NCBI GenBank assembly: GCA_036845725.1
Contig: DAIUDK010000059.1
Location: 1-30,331, forward strand
Direction of reading: 5' to 3'
From: DSWT01 sp036845725
GTDB taxonomy: Bacteria; Chloroflexota; Anaerolineae; B4-G1; SLSP01
Length of the DNA stretch: 30,331 bases
Under the pieces are notes generated by a model. It searched no databases and was not told where the DNA came from. It worked only from the letters and a program-made list of their open reading frames with translations. The position numbers were made by a program, and so were the translations under genes. The first letter of the stretch is position 1, and the number at the start of each line of letters is the position of its first letter. This document shows positions 7,906 through 15,609 of the stretch, piece after piece.

Positions 7906-9153
7906 ATGACACAGGATTTAAAAAAAGCCTACCGGACGATCATGGATGACCATTTCCCTGAGCGGATGGAAATCAGCTTCGTGTTCGATGACCGGCGTTC
8001 CACGTTGATCTACGAGAAAGTGGCCTGGGAGATCGATGATGTGCGCAAGGGGCTGCGCTACGGCGAAAATCCAGGCCAGGAGGCCGCGTTCTACAAACTC
8101 GTCAACGGCAACCTCACCGTAGGTGAGGTGACGACGATTGCGCCGGGCCGCTATCTCGTCTCCGACGCCGAACTGCTGCAATTTGGCAAGCATCCCGGCA
8201 AGATCAACCTCACCGACGCCGACAACGCGCTTAACATCTTGCGCTATCTGATGGACAAACCCACCGTCGCGGTGATGAAGCACAACAACCCTTCGGGCGT
8301 AGCGATGGCGGACACGATTGCCGAGGCCTACATCAAGGCCGACCTGGCCGATCACATCGCCGCGTTCGGCGGCTGCATCGCGCTCAACCGTCCGGTAGAC
8401 CTGGCGACTGCCGAGGTGATTGCCGAGCAATACGCGGAAGTCGTCGTCGCGCCGGAGTACGAGGAGGGCGCGGTTGCGGCGCTCGCCGCGCGCAAGAACC
8501 TGCGCATTATGCGGATCGGCGCGATCGAACGGCTGGCAACCTTCGCCCAGGAGCGTTTCGTGGATTTCAAGAGCCTCATCGATGGCGGCGTCATCGCGCA
8601 GCTCTCGTTTGTCCCAGAGACGCAAACCGCCGCCGATTTCCTCCCCGCGACGATCACGCGCAAGGGTGAGACGTACACCGTCAAGCGCGCGCCCACCGCG
8701 CAGGAGATCGAGGACATGCTCTTCGGCTGGAAGGTCGAGGCGGGCGTCACCTCTAACTCGGTGCTGTATGCGAAGGACGGCGCCACGGTGGGGATCGGCG
8801 CGGGCGAGCAGGATCGCGTCGGCGTGGCGGTGATCGCCCGCGACAAGGCGTATCGCAACATGGCCGAACGCCTGGCCTACACGCGCTACCGGAACGCCTA
8901 TCGCTATCTGGATGCGGACAAACAAGCCGAAATTGACACCGAAGTCAAAGCGGCGCACGGCGGACTCAAGGGCGCGGCGATGATCTCCGACGCCTTCTTC
9001 CCCTTCCGCGACGGTGTGGACGTGGGGCTGCGCGAGGGCGTCACCGCCGTCATCCAGCCCGGCGGCTCCCTCAACGACGACGAGGTCATCGAAGCCGTCA
9101 ACGAAGCCGGGGCGACGATGGTGTTCACCGGGCAGCGGAGTTTCAAACACTAA
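7906..9153 (+). CDS. purH: AICAR transformylase (PurH C-terminal domain as a separate protein)
   Basis: This 415-residue phosphoribosylaminoimidazolecarboxamide formyltransferase transfers a formyl group from 10-formyl-THF to AICAR. Family motifs are LRYGENPGQEAAFY, VMKHNNPSGVA (catalytic Lys125-His126; the usual Cys of the NPCG motif is Ser here), FGGCIALNRPVD, SDAFFPFRDGVD and AVIQPGGSLNDDEVI, ending in FTGQRSFKH. About 50 residues precede LRYGENP, more than in bifunctional PurH, which fits the stand-alone family known from some other bacteria. GAGAGGGGG lies just upstream of ATG 7906. Together with the preceding gene it completes the last two steps of IMP synthesis. Confidence 0.93.
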   Translation: MTQDLKKAYRTIMDDHFPERMEISFVFDDRRSTLIYEKVAWEIDDVRKGLRYGENPGQEAAFYKLVNGNLTVGEVTTIAPGRYLVSDAELLQFGKHPGKINLTDADNALNILRYLMDKPTVAVMKHNNPSGVAMADTIAEAYIKADLADHIAAFGGCIALNRPVDLATAEVIAEQYAEVVVAPEYEEGAVAALAARKNLRIMRIGAIERLATFAQERFVDFKSLIDGGVIAQLSFVPETQTAADFLPATITRKGETYTVKRAPTAQEIEDMLFGWKVEAGVTSNSVLYAKDGATVGIGAGEQDRVGVAVIARDKAYRNMAERLAYTRYRNAYRYLDADKQAEIDTEVKAAHGGLKGAAMISDAFFPFRDGVDVGLREGVTAVIQPGGSLNDDEVIEAVNEAGATMVFTGQRSFKH

Positions 9154-9155
9154 AA

Positions 9156-9183
9156 AGAATCATGAACCATGAATCATGATTCT
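9156..9183. repeat. Short hairpin of ATCATGA words between genes
   Basis: AGAATCATG (9156-9164) and CATGATTCT (9175-9183) are perfect 9-base complements around a 10-base loop, itself made of catgaa words. It has no T tract, so a terminator is not supported. It directly precedes AGGAGG at 9184. Confidence 0.5.
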
Positions 9184-9197
9184 AGGAGGATTTTCCT

Positions 9198-10088
9198 ATG
9201 CGCTTCGGCATTATGACCATGCAGATGAAAGAACTGATCCCCGCCGGTTTGAGTCCCCAGGAGATGCTGGGCTACATCACTACGTTCGAGAACGCCACGC
9301 TGGTGCGTAAACTGCACGCGCACGGCTTTAGCCTGGTGGAGTTGGGCGGCGATCTCACCATGTTCATGCCGCAGACGTTCGCTCCGCCCGCCATCGAGCG
9401 GCTGGCGGCTTTACAGGCAGAACTCGGGCTGGCGTACACCGTCCACCTGCCGCTGTGGTCCGTCGAACCTTCGACGCCGCTGACGCCCGTACGTCACGGC
9501 TCGGCCCGCGCGCTCATCAACGTCGTCCGCGCGACGGTGTCGCTGGAACCGGAAGTCTATGTGCTGCACGCCACCGGCGCGCTCGCCGCGGAGTTCTACC
9601 GGATGAACCTGCCCGACCTGGGCAAGGCGATGCTGATGCGGCAATTCCAGGCCGGGGCGATGGAGAGCATCCACACCATTTTGAGCGAAACCGGCATCCC
9701 CAGCCGCCAACTGGCGATTGAAACCATCGAATTCCCGCTCGACCTCACGCTGGAGATAGCAGAGGAATTCGACCTGTCGATCTGCCTGGACGTGGGGCAT
9801 GTGCTCTCCGGCTTCTCCGGCGATGTGGACTTCTTCGACGCGCTGGAACTGTGTCTACCGCGCATGGCTGAGATCCACCTGCACGATGCGCCGATTCCGG
9901 CGTCGCAGCAGGAGATTGTCTATGGCAAGGATCACAGCGTCCTGGGCACCGGCGATCTGGATTTGCCGCGCTTCCTCGACCGGCTAACCGGGGTACAGTT
10001 CAACGGCCCGATCATCTTCGAGCTGGAGATCGAGGAGGCACTGACTTCGCTCGATGTGATTCGTGCTGTTCGTCCCAACGTCCTGTAG
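9198..10088 (+). CDS. TIM-barrel sugar isomerase/epimerase-like (AP endonuclease 2 family)
   Basis: This 296-residue protein has the xylose isomerase-like/AP_endonuc_2 fold. The metal-binding positions expected in this fold are visible: the Glu of AIETIEF, Asp and His of CLDVGH, His and Asp of EIHLHDA, and the Glu of FELEIEEA. The N-terminus GFSLVELGGD and the strand YTVHLPL are typical. AGGAGG lies 8 bases before the ATG. The MFS transporter starts 12 bases after the stop, and a sugar kinase and a reductase follow, which favours a sugar isomerase or epimerase. An alternative within the same fold is CbiR-type cobamide hydrolase; sequence alone does not separate them. Confidence 0.8.
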   Translation: MRFGIMTMQMKELIPAGLSPQEMLGYITTFENATLVRKLHAHGFSLVELGGDLTMFMPQTFAPPAIERLAALQAELGLAYTVHLPLWSVEPSTPLTPVRHGSARALINVVRATVSLEPEVYVLHATGALAAEFYRMNLPDLGKAMLMRQFQAGAMESIHTILSETGIPSRQLAIETIEFPLDLTLEIAEEFDLSICLDVGHVLSGFSGDVDFFDALELCLPRMAEIHLHDAPIPASQQEIVYGKDHSVLGTGDLDLPRFLDRLTGVQFNGPIIFELEIEEALTSLDVIRAVRPNVL

Positions 10089-10100
10089 GGAGGCCGCCCG

Positions 10101-11576
10101 ATGAAAAAAGACATGCGCTGGTACGACTATCTGACGATCAACTCGTATTGGCTGGGATTGAACATCGCCACCGGCACGATCACGCCGGTTTTGTTGCCCT
10201 ACCTGGTGTTGCTCTTCATGCCGCCGGAGCAAAAGAACACCTATCTGGCGACGGTGCGTGTGATCGGCCTGGCGGTGGCGATGCTGGTGCAGCCACTCGC
10301 GGGGATGCTGAGCGACCGCAACACGTCCCGTTATGGACGCCGGCGCCCATATATCGTGGTGGGCGCGCTCTTCAACATTCTTTTCCTGATCATCGTTGGT
10401 GCGTCACCGTCGTTTATCGGGTCTGCCTCGGATGGCTTCTTTGGACGGGCGTTTGGTGTGACGACGGCCTACGCGGTATTGTTGATCGGCATTGTGGTGC
10501 TGCAAATCTCATCGAACGTGGCGCACGGCGCGTTGCAAGGGCTGATCCCCGACCTGGTGCCGGAACACCAACGCGGGCGCGCATCGGGCGTCAAAGCCGT
10601 CTTCGAGCTGATTCCTGTTTTCCTCGTCCTTTTCATCGGCCCGCTGGTGGACGCGGGGAAAGTCGGTTTGGTGGTGGGCATCATCTGCGCGGGCTTCGTG
10701 CTCACGACATTGACGACGGTGCTCTTCGTTCACGAGGAACCGTTGCGCGAGAAGCCCGCCGGCGGTATCGGCGAGGCCGCGCTGCGTTTAGTGTTCCTCA
10801 CGGCGATTTTCGTCACGGTAACGCGCTTTGCGATCTGGCTGGTCACGGCCAGCGGCGATTTGGTCACGGCGCGCGGCGCGACGATTGGCGTGCAGGTCGC
10901 CTTCGTCGGCCTGATGGGGCTGATTGGGATGGCAGGTTCGATCTTTGCGGGCGTCTACCTGGGCGCGTGGGTGGGCATCGGCGCGGAGGCGCGCCAGCAG
11001 AAGAGCTTCATCTGGTGGATCGTCAACCGGCTGCTCTTCCTGGCGGCGGTCGGCTCGGTCCAGGGCTTCGCGCAGTACTATCTGGCGGACGTGCTGCATG
11101 TGCCGAAGCCGGCCTCCGCAACGACAATGCTGATGGCAGCGGTGGCGGGCTTCCTCATTCCCTCGGCGTTGGGCGGCGGTTATCTCGCGGACCGCATCGG
11201 GCGCAAACGGCTGGTGATGCTGGCGGGCCTAGTCGCGGCGGGTGGGACGGTGCTGCTGCTCTTTGCGACGACCATGCCGGTGGTGATTGTCGCCGGCTGC
11301 ATCATCGGCCTGGGCGCGGGCACATTCATGGCGACGAACTGGGCGCTCGGCACGGACCTCGCGCCGAAACAGGACGCCGGGCGCTATCTGGGCATCTCGA
11401 ACCTGGCAGGCGCGGGCGCGGGGATCGTCGGCGCGGGTCTCGGCGGGCCGATGGCCGACTTCTTCAACGCGCTGCAACCGGGATTGGGGTATCTCGTCAT
11501 CTTCGCGCTGTACGCGGCGCTGTTTGCGTTATCCTCGCTTACACTATCGCAGGTGAAGATACCGGCGGAGAAATAA
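10101..11576 (+). CDS. MFS transporter, sugar-type
   Basis: A 491-residue protein with about twelve hydrophobic helices. The first cytoplasmic loop carries the MFS signature as LSDRNTSRYGRRRPYIVVG, and a second copy LADRIGRKRL follows helix 8. The general organisation recalls glycoside-pentoside-hexuronide and SLC45-like sugar transporters, and the flanking sugar isomerase and kinase genes support a carbohydrate substrate. AGGGAGG lies 7 bases before ATG 10101 and overlaps the stop of the preceding gene region, so translation is probably coupled. The cargo is unknown. Confidence 0.9.
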   Translation: MKKDMRWYDYLTINSYWLGLNIATGTITPVLLPYLVLLFMPPEQKNTYLATVRVIGLAVAMLVQPLAGMLSDRNTSRYGRRRPYIVVGALFNILFLIIVGASPSFIGSASDGFFGRAFGVTTAYAVLLIGIVVLQISSNVAHGALQGLIPDLVPEHQRGRASGVKAVFELIPVFLVLFIGPLVDAGKVGLVVGIICAGFVLTTLTTVLFVHEEPLREKPAGGIGEAALRLVFLTAIFVTVTRFAIWLVTASGDLVTARGATIGVQVAFVGLMGLIGMAGSIFAGVYLGAWVGIGAEARQQKSFIWWIVNRLLFLAAVGSVQGFAQYYLADVLHVPKPASATTMLMAAVAGFLIPSALGGGYLADRIGRKRLVMLAGLVAAGGTVLLLFATTMPVVIVAGCIIGLGAGTFMATNWALGTDLAPKQDAGRYLGISNLAGAGAGIVGAGLGGPMADFFNALQPGLGYLVIFALYAALFALSSLTLSQVKIPAEK

Positions 11577-11590
11577 CAATCTTGTCAGCT

Positions 11591-11613
11591 TCGACTACAA
11601 GACTAACGACTAT
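11591..11613 (+). repeat. GACTACA/GACTAAC word repeat
   Basis: The words gactacaa, gactaac and gactat follow in series between the transporter and the kinase gene. The same vocabulary reappears at 15189-15220 and in the inverted repeat at 15086-15181. Confidence 0.5.
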
Positions 11614-11634
11614 ATGATGATTTTGGAGAGTTCT

Positions 11635-12420
11635 GTGGATATTGTGGCTTTGACCTGTCTGGCGATGGACCTGTATGTGGATCACGGCTTCTCGTGCGTG
11701 GGTGGGAACGCCGTGAACGTGGCGACGCAGTGCAAACGCAGCGGTGTGAAGCGGGTCGCCGTGGTTGGCGCTGTGGGCGCGGATGCTTACGCGCCCTCGC
11801 TCATCGATCATCTGCGCGCCGAGGGCATCGATGCCAGTCACGTCTATCGTCTCGATGGCGCGACGGCGACGCACAAGCTCTACCTCACCGCGGGTGACCG
11901 TAAGGAAGCGCCTGGGCTGTGGCAGGGCGGTGTGTATGACGTGTTCCGGCTTTCGGACGCGGATTGGGATTTCGTAAACACCTTTGACGTGGTGGCGATC
12001 GGGGCGTTCGATCCGAATTTCGAGGCGGTTGTGACGCGCCTGAATCCACGTTGTAAACTCGTGGCGGACTTTCTCGACACCCGCGACTTCGCCCATCTGG
12101 AGAAGCACATCGATCGCATCGACGTCGCCGTGTTGAGCGGTTTGCACGAGGATGTGGAGCGCGCCAGAGCGTTGTCGGTGGGGCGCGAAGTTCTCATCCT
12201 CGTCACACTTGGCGCGGAGGGCTGCGCGGCGTTGTGGCATGGCGAAGCCTACTTCCAGCCCGCGCTTCCGGTCGCGGACGTCGTCGATACCACCGGCTGC
12301 GGGGACGCTTTCCAGGGGGCATTCATCGTCTCCTGGTTCCAGAACTGCGATGTACGCAAAGCGTTGCAGGCCGGTGCAGAAGCCGCCGCACACACCCTGA
12401 CGCACTTTGGCGGTGTGTGA
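11635..12420 (+). CDS. PfkB-family sugar kinase, FrlD-like
   Basis: This 261-residue ribokinase-like enzyme phosphorylates a sugar or glycated amine with ATP. GGNAVNVA near the N-terminus and DTTGCGDAF near the C-terminus are the two PfkB signatures; the catalytic base is Asp224. The segment order (GGNAVNVATQCKRSG, VGADAY, DASHV, GVYDVFRLSDADW) follows E. coli fructoselysine-6-P kinase FrlD, a short PfkB protein. The GTG at 11635 is chosen because GGAGAG lies about 5 bases upstream and the N-terminus then matches FrlD length; ATG 11614 would add seven residues translated from the word repeat. Assignment to fructosamine-type substrates is inference. Confidence 0.87.
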   Translation: MDIVALTCLAMDLYVDHGFSCVGGNAVNVATQCKRSGVKRVAVVGAVGADAYAPSLIDHLRAEGIDASHVYRLDGATATHKLYLTAGDRKEAPGLWQGGVYDVFRLSDADWDFVNTFDVVAIGAFDPNFEAVVTRLNPRCKLVADFLDTRDFAHLEKHIDRIDVAVLSGLHEDVERARALSVGREVLILVTLGAEGCAALWHGEAYFQPALPVADVVDTTGCGDAFQGAFIVSWFQNCDVRKALQAGAEAAAHTLTHFGGV

Positions 12421-12481
12421 CACTCATGTCAAAGGATTGGACGGATTCTCTCTTAACTCATTGCTCTTACCGGAGGTTATT

Positions 12482-13597
12482 GTGGACGAAAAAATGACGC
12501 TACCCAAAATCGCATTAGGAAAGACCGGTTTCACCCTCAGCCGTTTAGGTCTCGGCGGCTTCCACCAGGTTGAGATTTCGACGGACATCGTGGCGCAGGT
12601 GGTGGACGCGTTTCTGGAGGCCGGGGGCAATTACATCGAGACGGCGCGCAGCTATGGCAACGGCGCGTCGGAGGAGAAGCTGGGCCGCGTGCTGGCCGGC
12701 CGTCGTGATAAAGTGGTGCTCTCCAGCAAGAGCAATAAACGCGATGGCGAGGGTATTCGCCGTGAGTTGGAAGCATCCCTGACCGCGTTGCGCACCGACC
12801 ACATCGAGTTCCACTTCTTCCACGGCGTCAATACGCTGGCAGAACTGGACGCGATCACCGGGCCGGGCGGCGCGCTTGACGCGCTGCTCAAGGCGAAGGA
12901 CGAGGGTTTGATCAGCGGATTGGGCTTCAGCAGTCACCGCCCGCCGCAGCTATACCTCGAGGCGCTCAAACGCCTGCCGCTCTCGGTCATCCTGATATGG
13001 GATAACTACCTCGAGGAGCAGTACGTGCCCGAAATCCAGCGCGAGGTCTATCCACTGGCGCGGGAGAAGGGCGTGGGCATCACGGCGATGAAGCCGCTCG
13101 CCGACGGCTTTCTCTATCAAGCGCCGGAACTCGCGCTGCGTTACGCGCTCGGCTCCGGCTCTGACATCCTCATCTGCGGGATGAACGCCGTCGAACACGT
13201 GCAGCAAGCCGTCGCGGCGATCGCCAAGGGGCCGCTGAACGCCGAAGAGCGCGCCGCTGCCCTACGCGATGCGCCGGAGTTGGGGCGCTACGTCTGCCGC
13301 CAATGCGGCGGCTGCTCCGCCGATTTGATGGCGCTGTTTCGCCTGGAGGGCTACGTGGATCGCCAGATGATCGACTATCTGCCGCACGACCCGGCGAACT
13401 ACGCGCTGCGTCTGCGGCTGGCCGGCTGGTTCGACCTGGCGGACATCGCGCGCGAGCGCTTCGCGGCGACGGGGTGGGATGCGGACGCGCTTGTGGCGGA
13501 AGCGGAGGGTGTCGCCTGTCCCTACGACATCGATGTGGCGCGCAAGGCGCAGTTCGCGTTGGGAAAGTTGCGACAGGGGAAGGTAAATCTGCTATAA
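12482..13597 (+). CDS. Aldo/keto reductase with C-terminal Cys cluster
   Basis: A 371-residue AKR-type NAD(P)H oxidoreductase. It begins LGKTGFTLSRLGLGGF, followed by ETARSYGNGASEEKLG. The catalytic Tyr is in SYGNG, the Lys in LSSKSNK and the His in FFHGV. The tetrad Asp of the usual DTA motif is Glu here. Residues about 275-300 contain CRQCGGCS, a shortened relative of the ferredoxin-like clusters found at the end of COG1453-type reductases; a full 4Fe-4S set is not seen. GGAGG 5 bases upstream selects GTG 12482 over ATG 12494. It is the last gene of the sugar operon, and its stop codon lies inside the -10 box of the next module. Confidence 0.88.
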   Translation: MDEKMTLPKIALGKTGFTLSRLGLGGFHQVEISTDIVAQVVDAFLEAGGNYIETARSYGNGASEEKLGRVLAGRRDKVVLSSKSNKRDGEGIRRELEASLTALRTDHIEFHFFHGVNTLAELDAITGPGGALDALLKAKDEGLISGLGFSSHRPPQLYLEALKRLPLSVILIWDNYLEEQYVPEIQREVYPLAREKGVGITAMKPLADGFLYQAPELALRYALGSGSDILICGMNAVEHVQQAVAAIAKGPLNAEERAAALRDAPELGRYVCRQCGGCSADLMALFRLEGYVDRQMIDYLPHDPANYALRLRLAGWFDLADIARERFAATGWDADALVAEAEGVACPYDIDVARKAQFALGKLRQGKVNLL

Positions 13598-13598
13598 T
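13568..13598 (+). promoter_or_regulatory. Extended -10 promoter of hicBA
   Basis: TGCTATAAT (13590-13598) is a perfect extended -10 element with TTGCGA (13568-13573) 19 bases before it. The stop codon of the reductase gene is embedded in the -10 hexamer. It would start transcription near 13605, just before GGAGG at 13614, giving the toxin-antitoxin pair its own transcript. HicB could autoregulate here, as in known systems. Confidence 0.6.
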
Positions 13599-13625
13599 GG
13601 AAACAAACTGGGAAGGAGGCGTAAA

Positions 13626-13898
13626 ATGAGCGAGATTTTTGTCAATATTCAGATTGAGCCTCTAGAAGAAGGCGGTTATTTAGCAACCAGTCACGATCTC
13701 CAGGGCTTGATTGCACAAGGTCGCACTGTCGCCGAGACGATGGAGATTGCGCAAGATGTTGCTCGGAAATTAATCGAGTCTTATGTGGAGCATGGCGATC
13801 CTTTGCCACCAAAAGTTCAGGCTATGCTCAACCAGGGGCAACGTAAAGTCACAGCCAAAATCCCTGTGGGAATTGCCCTTGGCGGAGCCATTGTATGA
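13626..13898 (+). CDS. hicB: HicB family antitoxin
   Basis: This 90-residue protein has the HicB partial-RNase-H-like fold: an N-terminal strand pattern followed by GGYLATSHDLQGLIAQGRTVAET and a helix EIAQDVARKLIESYVEHGD. The C-terminal 25 residues (KVTAKIPVGIALGG) look too short for a full ribbon-helix-helix or HTH domain, so any DNA binding would rely on that tail. It neutralises HicA. GGAGG lies 7 bases before the ATG. Its stop overlaps the start of hicA by 4 bases (ATGA), indicating coupled translation. Antitoxin-first order is the reverse of the common hicA-hicB arrangement. Confidence 0.88.
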   Translation: MSEIFVNIQIEPLEEGGYLATSHDLQGLIAQGRTVAETMEIAQDVARKLIESYVEHGDPLPPKVQAMLNQGQRKVTAKIPVGIALGGAIV

Positions 13899-14143
13899 CC
13901 CGGCTGCCGGCATTGACGTACCGCGACGTCATAAAACGTTTGCGCGATGCCGGCTTCGTTTTTGACCGCCAGGCGAAGGGAAGCCACGAAATCTGGTATA
14001 ACCCCACCACACATCGACGGGTCACAGTCCCGCATCACCCTGGTGGTCTGGCGCGTGGGACATTGCGTGCGATCATCCGTGAGAGCGGCTTGACGGTCGA
14101 GGAATTCCTTAGCACAGGTGAGACGTCAGTTCTCTCGGAGTAG
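13895..14143 (+). CDS. hicA: HicA family mRNA interferase toxin
   Basis: This 82-residue toxin has the dsRBD-like HicA fold. It starts with LTYRDVIKRLRDAGFVF. The catalytic His31 lies in KGSHEIWYN, and the final strands and helix are VTVPHHPG, GTLRAIIRESGLTVEEFL. HicA proteins cleave mRNA, and the catalytic residue is intact, so the toxin looks functional. It overlaps hicB by ATGA. Confidence 0.92.
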   Translation: MTRLPALTYRDVIKRLRDAGFVFDRQAKGSHEIWYNPTTHRRVTVPHHPGGLARGTLRAIIRESGLTVEEFLSTGETSVLSE

Positions 14144-14157
14144 GGATTCAACTCATT

Positions 14158-15114
14158 ATGAAAAAAAGCGTCCTCGAAGACCAACTGTCTGCGCTCCACG
14201 CCTTGCGTACCGCCCCTATCACCGAAGATGTGCTGGCGCAACTGCGTCAGGCTTTAACGAACCACAACAGTCATGTGGTCGCGGCGGCGGCTGAAATCGC
14301 CGGCGAGGCGGAACTGGCTGACTTGGAACCCGACCTTGTGTCTGCCTTCGCTGCCTTTATGCGCAATCCCGCCAAAACCGATCCCGGCTGCCGGGCGAAA
14401 ACCGCGATTGCCAACGCGCTGCGCGCGTGTGAATGTCCTGCCGAAGCCGTGTTCCTGCAAGGCGTTCGTCACGTGCAGATGGAGCCGGTGTGGGGTGGGC
14501 AGGTGGATACCGCCGCCCCGTTGCGCGGCGCGTGCGCGCTCGGCCTGGTGGGGATGCGCTCCCGCCACGCGCTGCTCGAACTGGCGCACTTGCTTGCCGA
14601 TCCCGAATCCGACGCGCGCATCGCGGCCGCCCGCGCGCTCGCCTACAGTGGTGATCCGGCGAACGTTCCCCTGTTGTACTTCAAGGTCCTCACCGGCGAC
14701 GATCACGCCGGGGTGCTCTACGAGTGTTTCCTGGCGTTGCTCAAGCTCGATATAGAGACGTCGCTGTCGTTTGTGGCGGGATACCTCAAAAACGCCGATC
14801 CCGCCATAGCCGAATCGGCAGCGCTGGCGTTGGGCGAGTCGCGGCAGGAAAGCGCGTTCGACGTATTACGCGATGCGTGGGAAGACACCTTCGACGCTGA
14901 ACGCCGCCGCACACTGCTGCTGGCGCTGGCGACGTTGCGCAGTGAGCCGGCCCTCGATTACTTGCTGGATATCGTCCGCCACGAAGCGCGTGTCCATGCC
15001 GACGCTGCACTCCAGGCCTTGCGAATGTATCAGCGCGACGAAACAATCTGGCGGCGCGTTGAAAAAGCGCTTGCTGAGCGTAACCAGACTACAAAAGTCT
15101 CATCAGTCATCTGA
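14158..15114 (+). CDS. HEAT-repeat protein
   Basis: A 318-residue, all-helical protein with at least five HEAT/PBS-lyase-type repeats. Recognisable units are VVAAAAEIAGEAELADLEPDL, APLRGACALGLVGM, DARIAAARALAYSGDPANVPLL, IAESAALALGESRQESAFDVL and ALATLRSEPALDYLLD. No catalytic motif or signal peptide is visible; a protein-interaction scaffold is the likely role. The ribosome binding site is weak. It begins 14 bases after hicA, so some transcription from the hicBA promoter may reach it. The last residues (QTTKVSSVI) are encoded by one arm of an inverted repeat spanning the gene end. Confidence 0.85.
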   Translation: MKKSVLEDQLSALHALRTAPITEDVLAQLRQALTNHNSHVVAAAAEIAGEAELADLEPDLVSAFAAFMRNPAKTDPGCRAKTAIANALRACECPAEAVFLQGVRHVQMEPVWGGQVDTAAPLRGACALGLVGMRSRHALLELAHLLADPESDARIAAARALAYSGDPANVPLLYFKVLTGDDHAGVLYECFLALLKLDIETSLSFVAGYLKNADPAIAESAALALGESRQESAFDVLRDAWEDTFDAERRRTLLLALATLRSEPALDYLLDIVRHEARVHADAALQALRMYQRDETIWRRVEKALAERNQTTKVSSVI

Positions 15115-15181
15115 TTGAGCAAGTATCTGCGCTAAACGATAGCTTTGCAAGTCGCAGTACGTGCTCAGACTTTTGTAGTCT
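15086..15181. repeat. Nested inverted repeat spanning a gene end
   Basis: AGACTACAAAAGTCT (15086-15100) is the exact reverse complement of 15167-15181. Inside, TGAGCAAGTATCTGCG (15116-15131) pairs with CGCAGTACGTGCTCA (15153-15167) with one mismatch and one bulge, and ATCAG/CTGAT can form a small side hairpin. The left arm encodes the C-terminus of the HEAT protein. A tRNA was considered and not supported. It may be a small mobile palindrome. Confidence 0.65.
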
Positions 15182-15188
15182 TTGCCGC

Positions 15189-15220
15189 TCGACTATCCGA
15201 CTGACGACTACAGGACTAAC
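15189..15220 (+). repeat. CGACTA/GACTAC word repeat
   Basis: The words cgactatc, cgactgac, gactacag and gactaac follow one another directly before the start codon at 15226, the same vocabulary as 11591-11613. There is no Shine-Dalgarno sequence between it and the ATG. Confidence 0.5.
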
Positions 15221-15225
15221 AACGA

Positions 15226-15609
15226 ATGGACTACACCCAACCTTGGTATCACGGTTCGCCCTCCGAACTGACGACGCTGCGCGTAGGCAGCACGATCACG
15301 CAGCGGCGCGATCTGGCGCGGATTTTCGCGCACAAGCCGATGATTGTCAGCTTTGAGGACGACGGGCGCATCCGGCACAGCGGCACGCAGCCCGGCTATC
15401 TTTACGTCATTGACGAAGCTGTCGCGCCGGAGGACATCGAAGCACACCCGCGCACGACGATGGGACCGGGCGATGAATGGCTGACCCACCGCGAATTGCG
15501 CGTGCGGTTGCTGGGCATGGTCGAGCCTCAGTCCGAGGAATTGCTCACCGAGGCCGAGTTGGAGAATCTGCGCCAACGCATCGTTGCAAGGGGGATGGAT
15601 GTTCAGTGA
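15226..15609 (+). CDS. Small ADP-ribosyltransferase-like protein (predicted fold)
   Basis: A 127-residue protein not assigned to a named family with certainty. It starts WYHGSPSELTTLRVGSTIT, which resembles the first (His) motif of Arr/KptA-type ADP-ribosyltransferases. Then come LARIFAHKP, a strand GYLYVIDEAV and the block HPRTTMGPGDEWLTHRELRVRLLG, whose DEW or relR region could supply the third motif. If so it would use NAD+ to modify a protein, nucleic acid or small molecule; this is inference from motif order. It overlaps the next gene, an HD hydrolase, by 11 bases, so the two products are made together. Start ATG 15226 lacks a clear ribosome binding site. Confidence 0.75.
   Translation: MDYTQPWYHGSPSELTTLRVGSTITQRRDLARIFAHKPMIVSFEDDGRIRHSGTQPGYLYVIDEAVAPEDIEAHPRTTMGPGDEWLTHRELRVRLLGMVEPQSEELLTEAELENLRQRIVARGMDVQ

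Noticed and set aside
7740..7910. Frameshift or pseudogene explanation for the split PurH
   Set aside because: Each half has its own start, ribosome binding site and complete domain, and 128 bases of non-coding repeat lie between.
7918..9150. 410-residue open frame on the minus strand
   Set aside because: Antisense shadow of the AICAR transformylase gene, whose motifs are unmistakable; composition is typical of GC-rich complement frames.
15086..15181. Possible tRNA from stacked stems
   Set aside because: No acceptor stem with CCA position, anticodon loop or TTCRA arm could be fitted.
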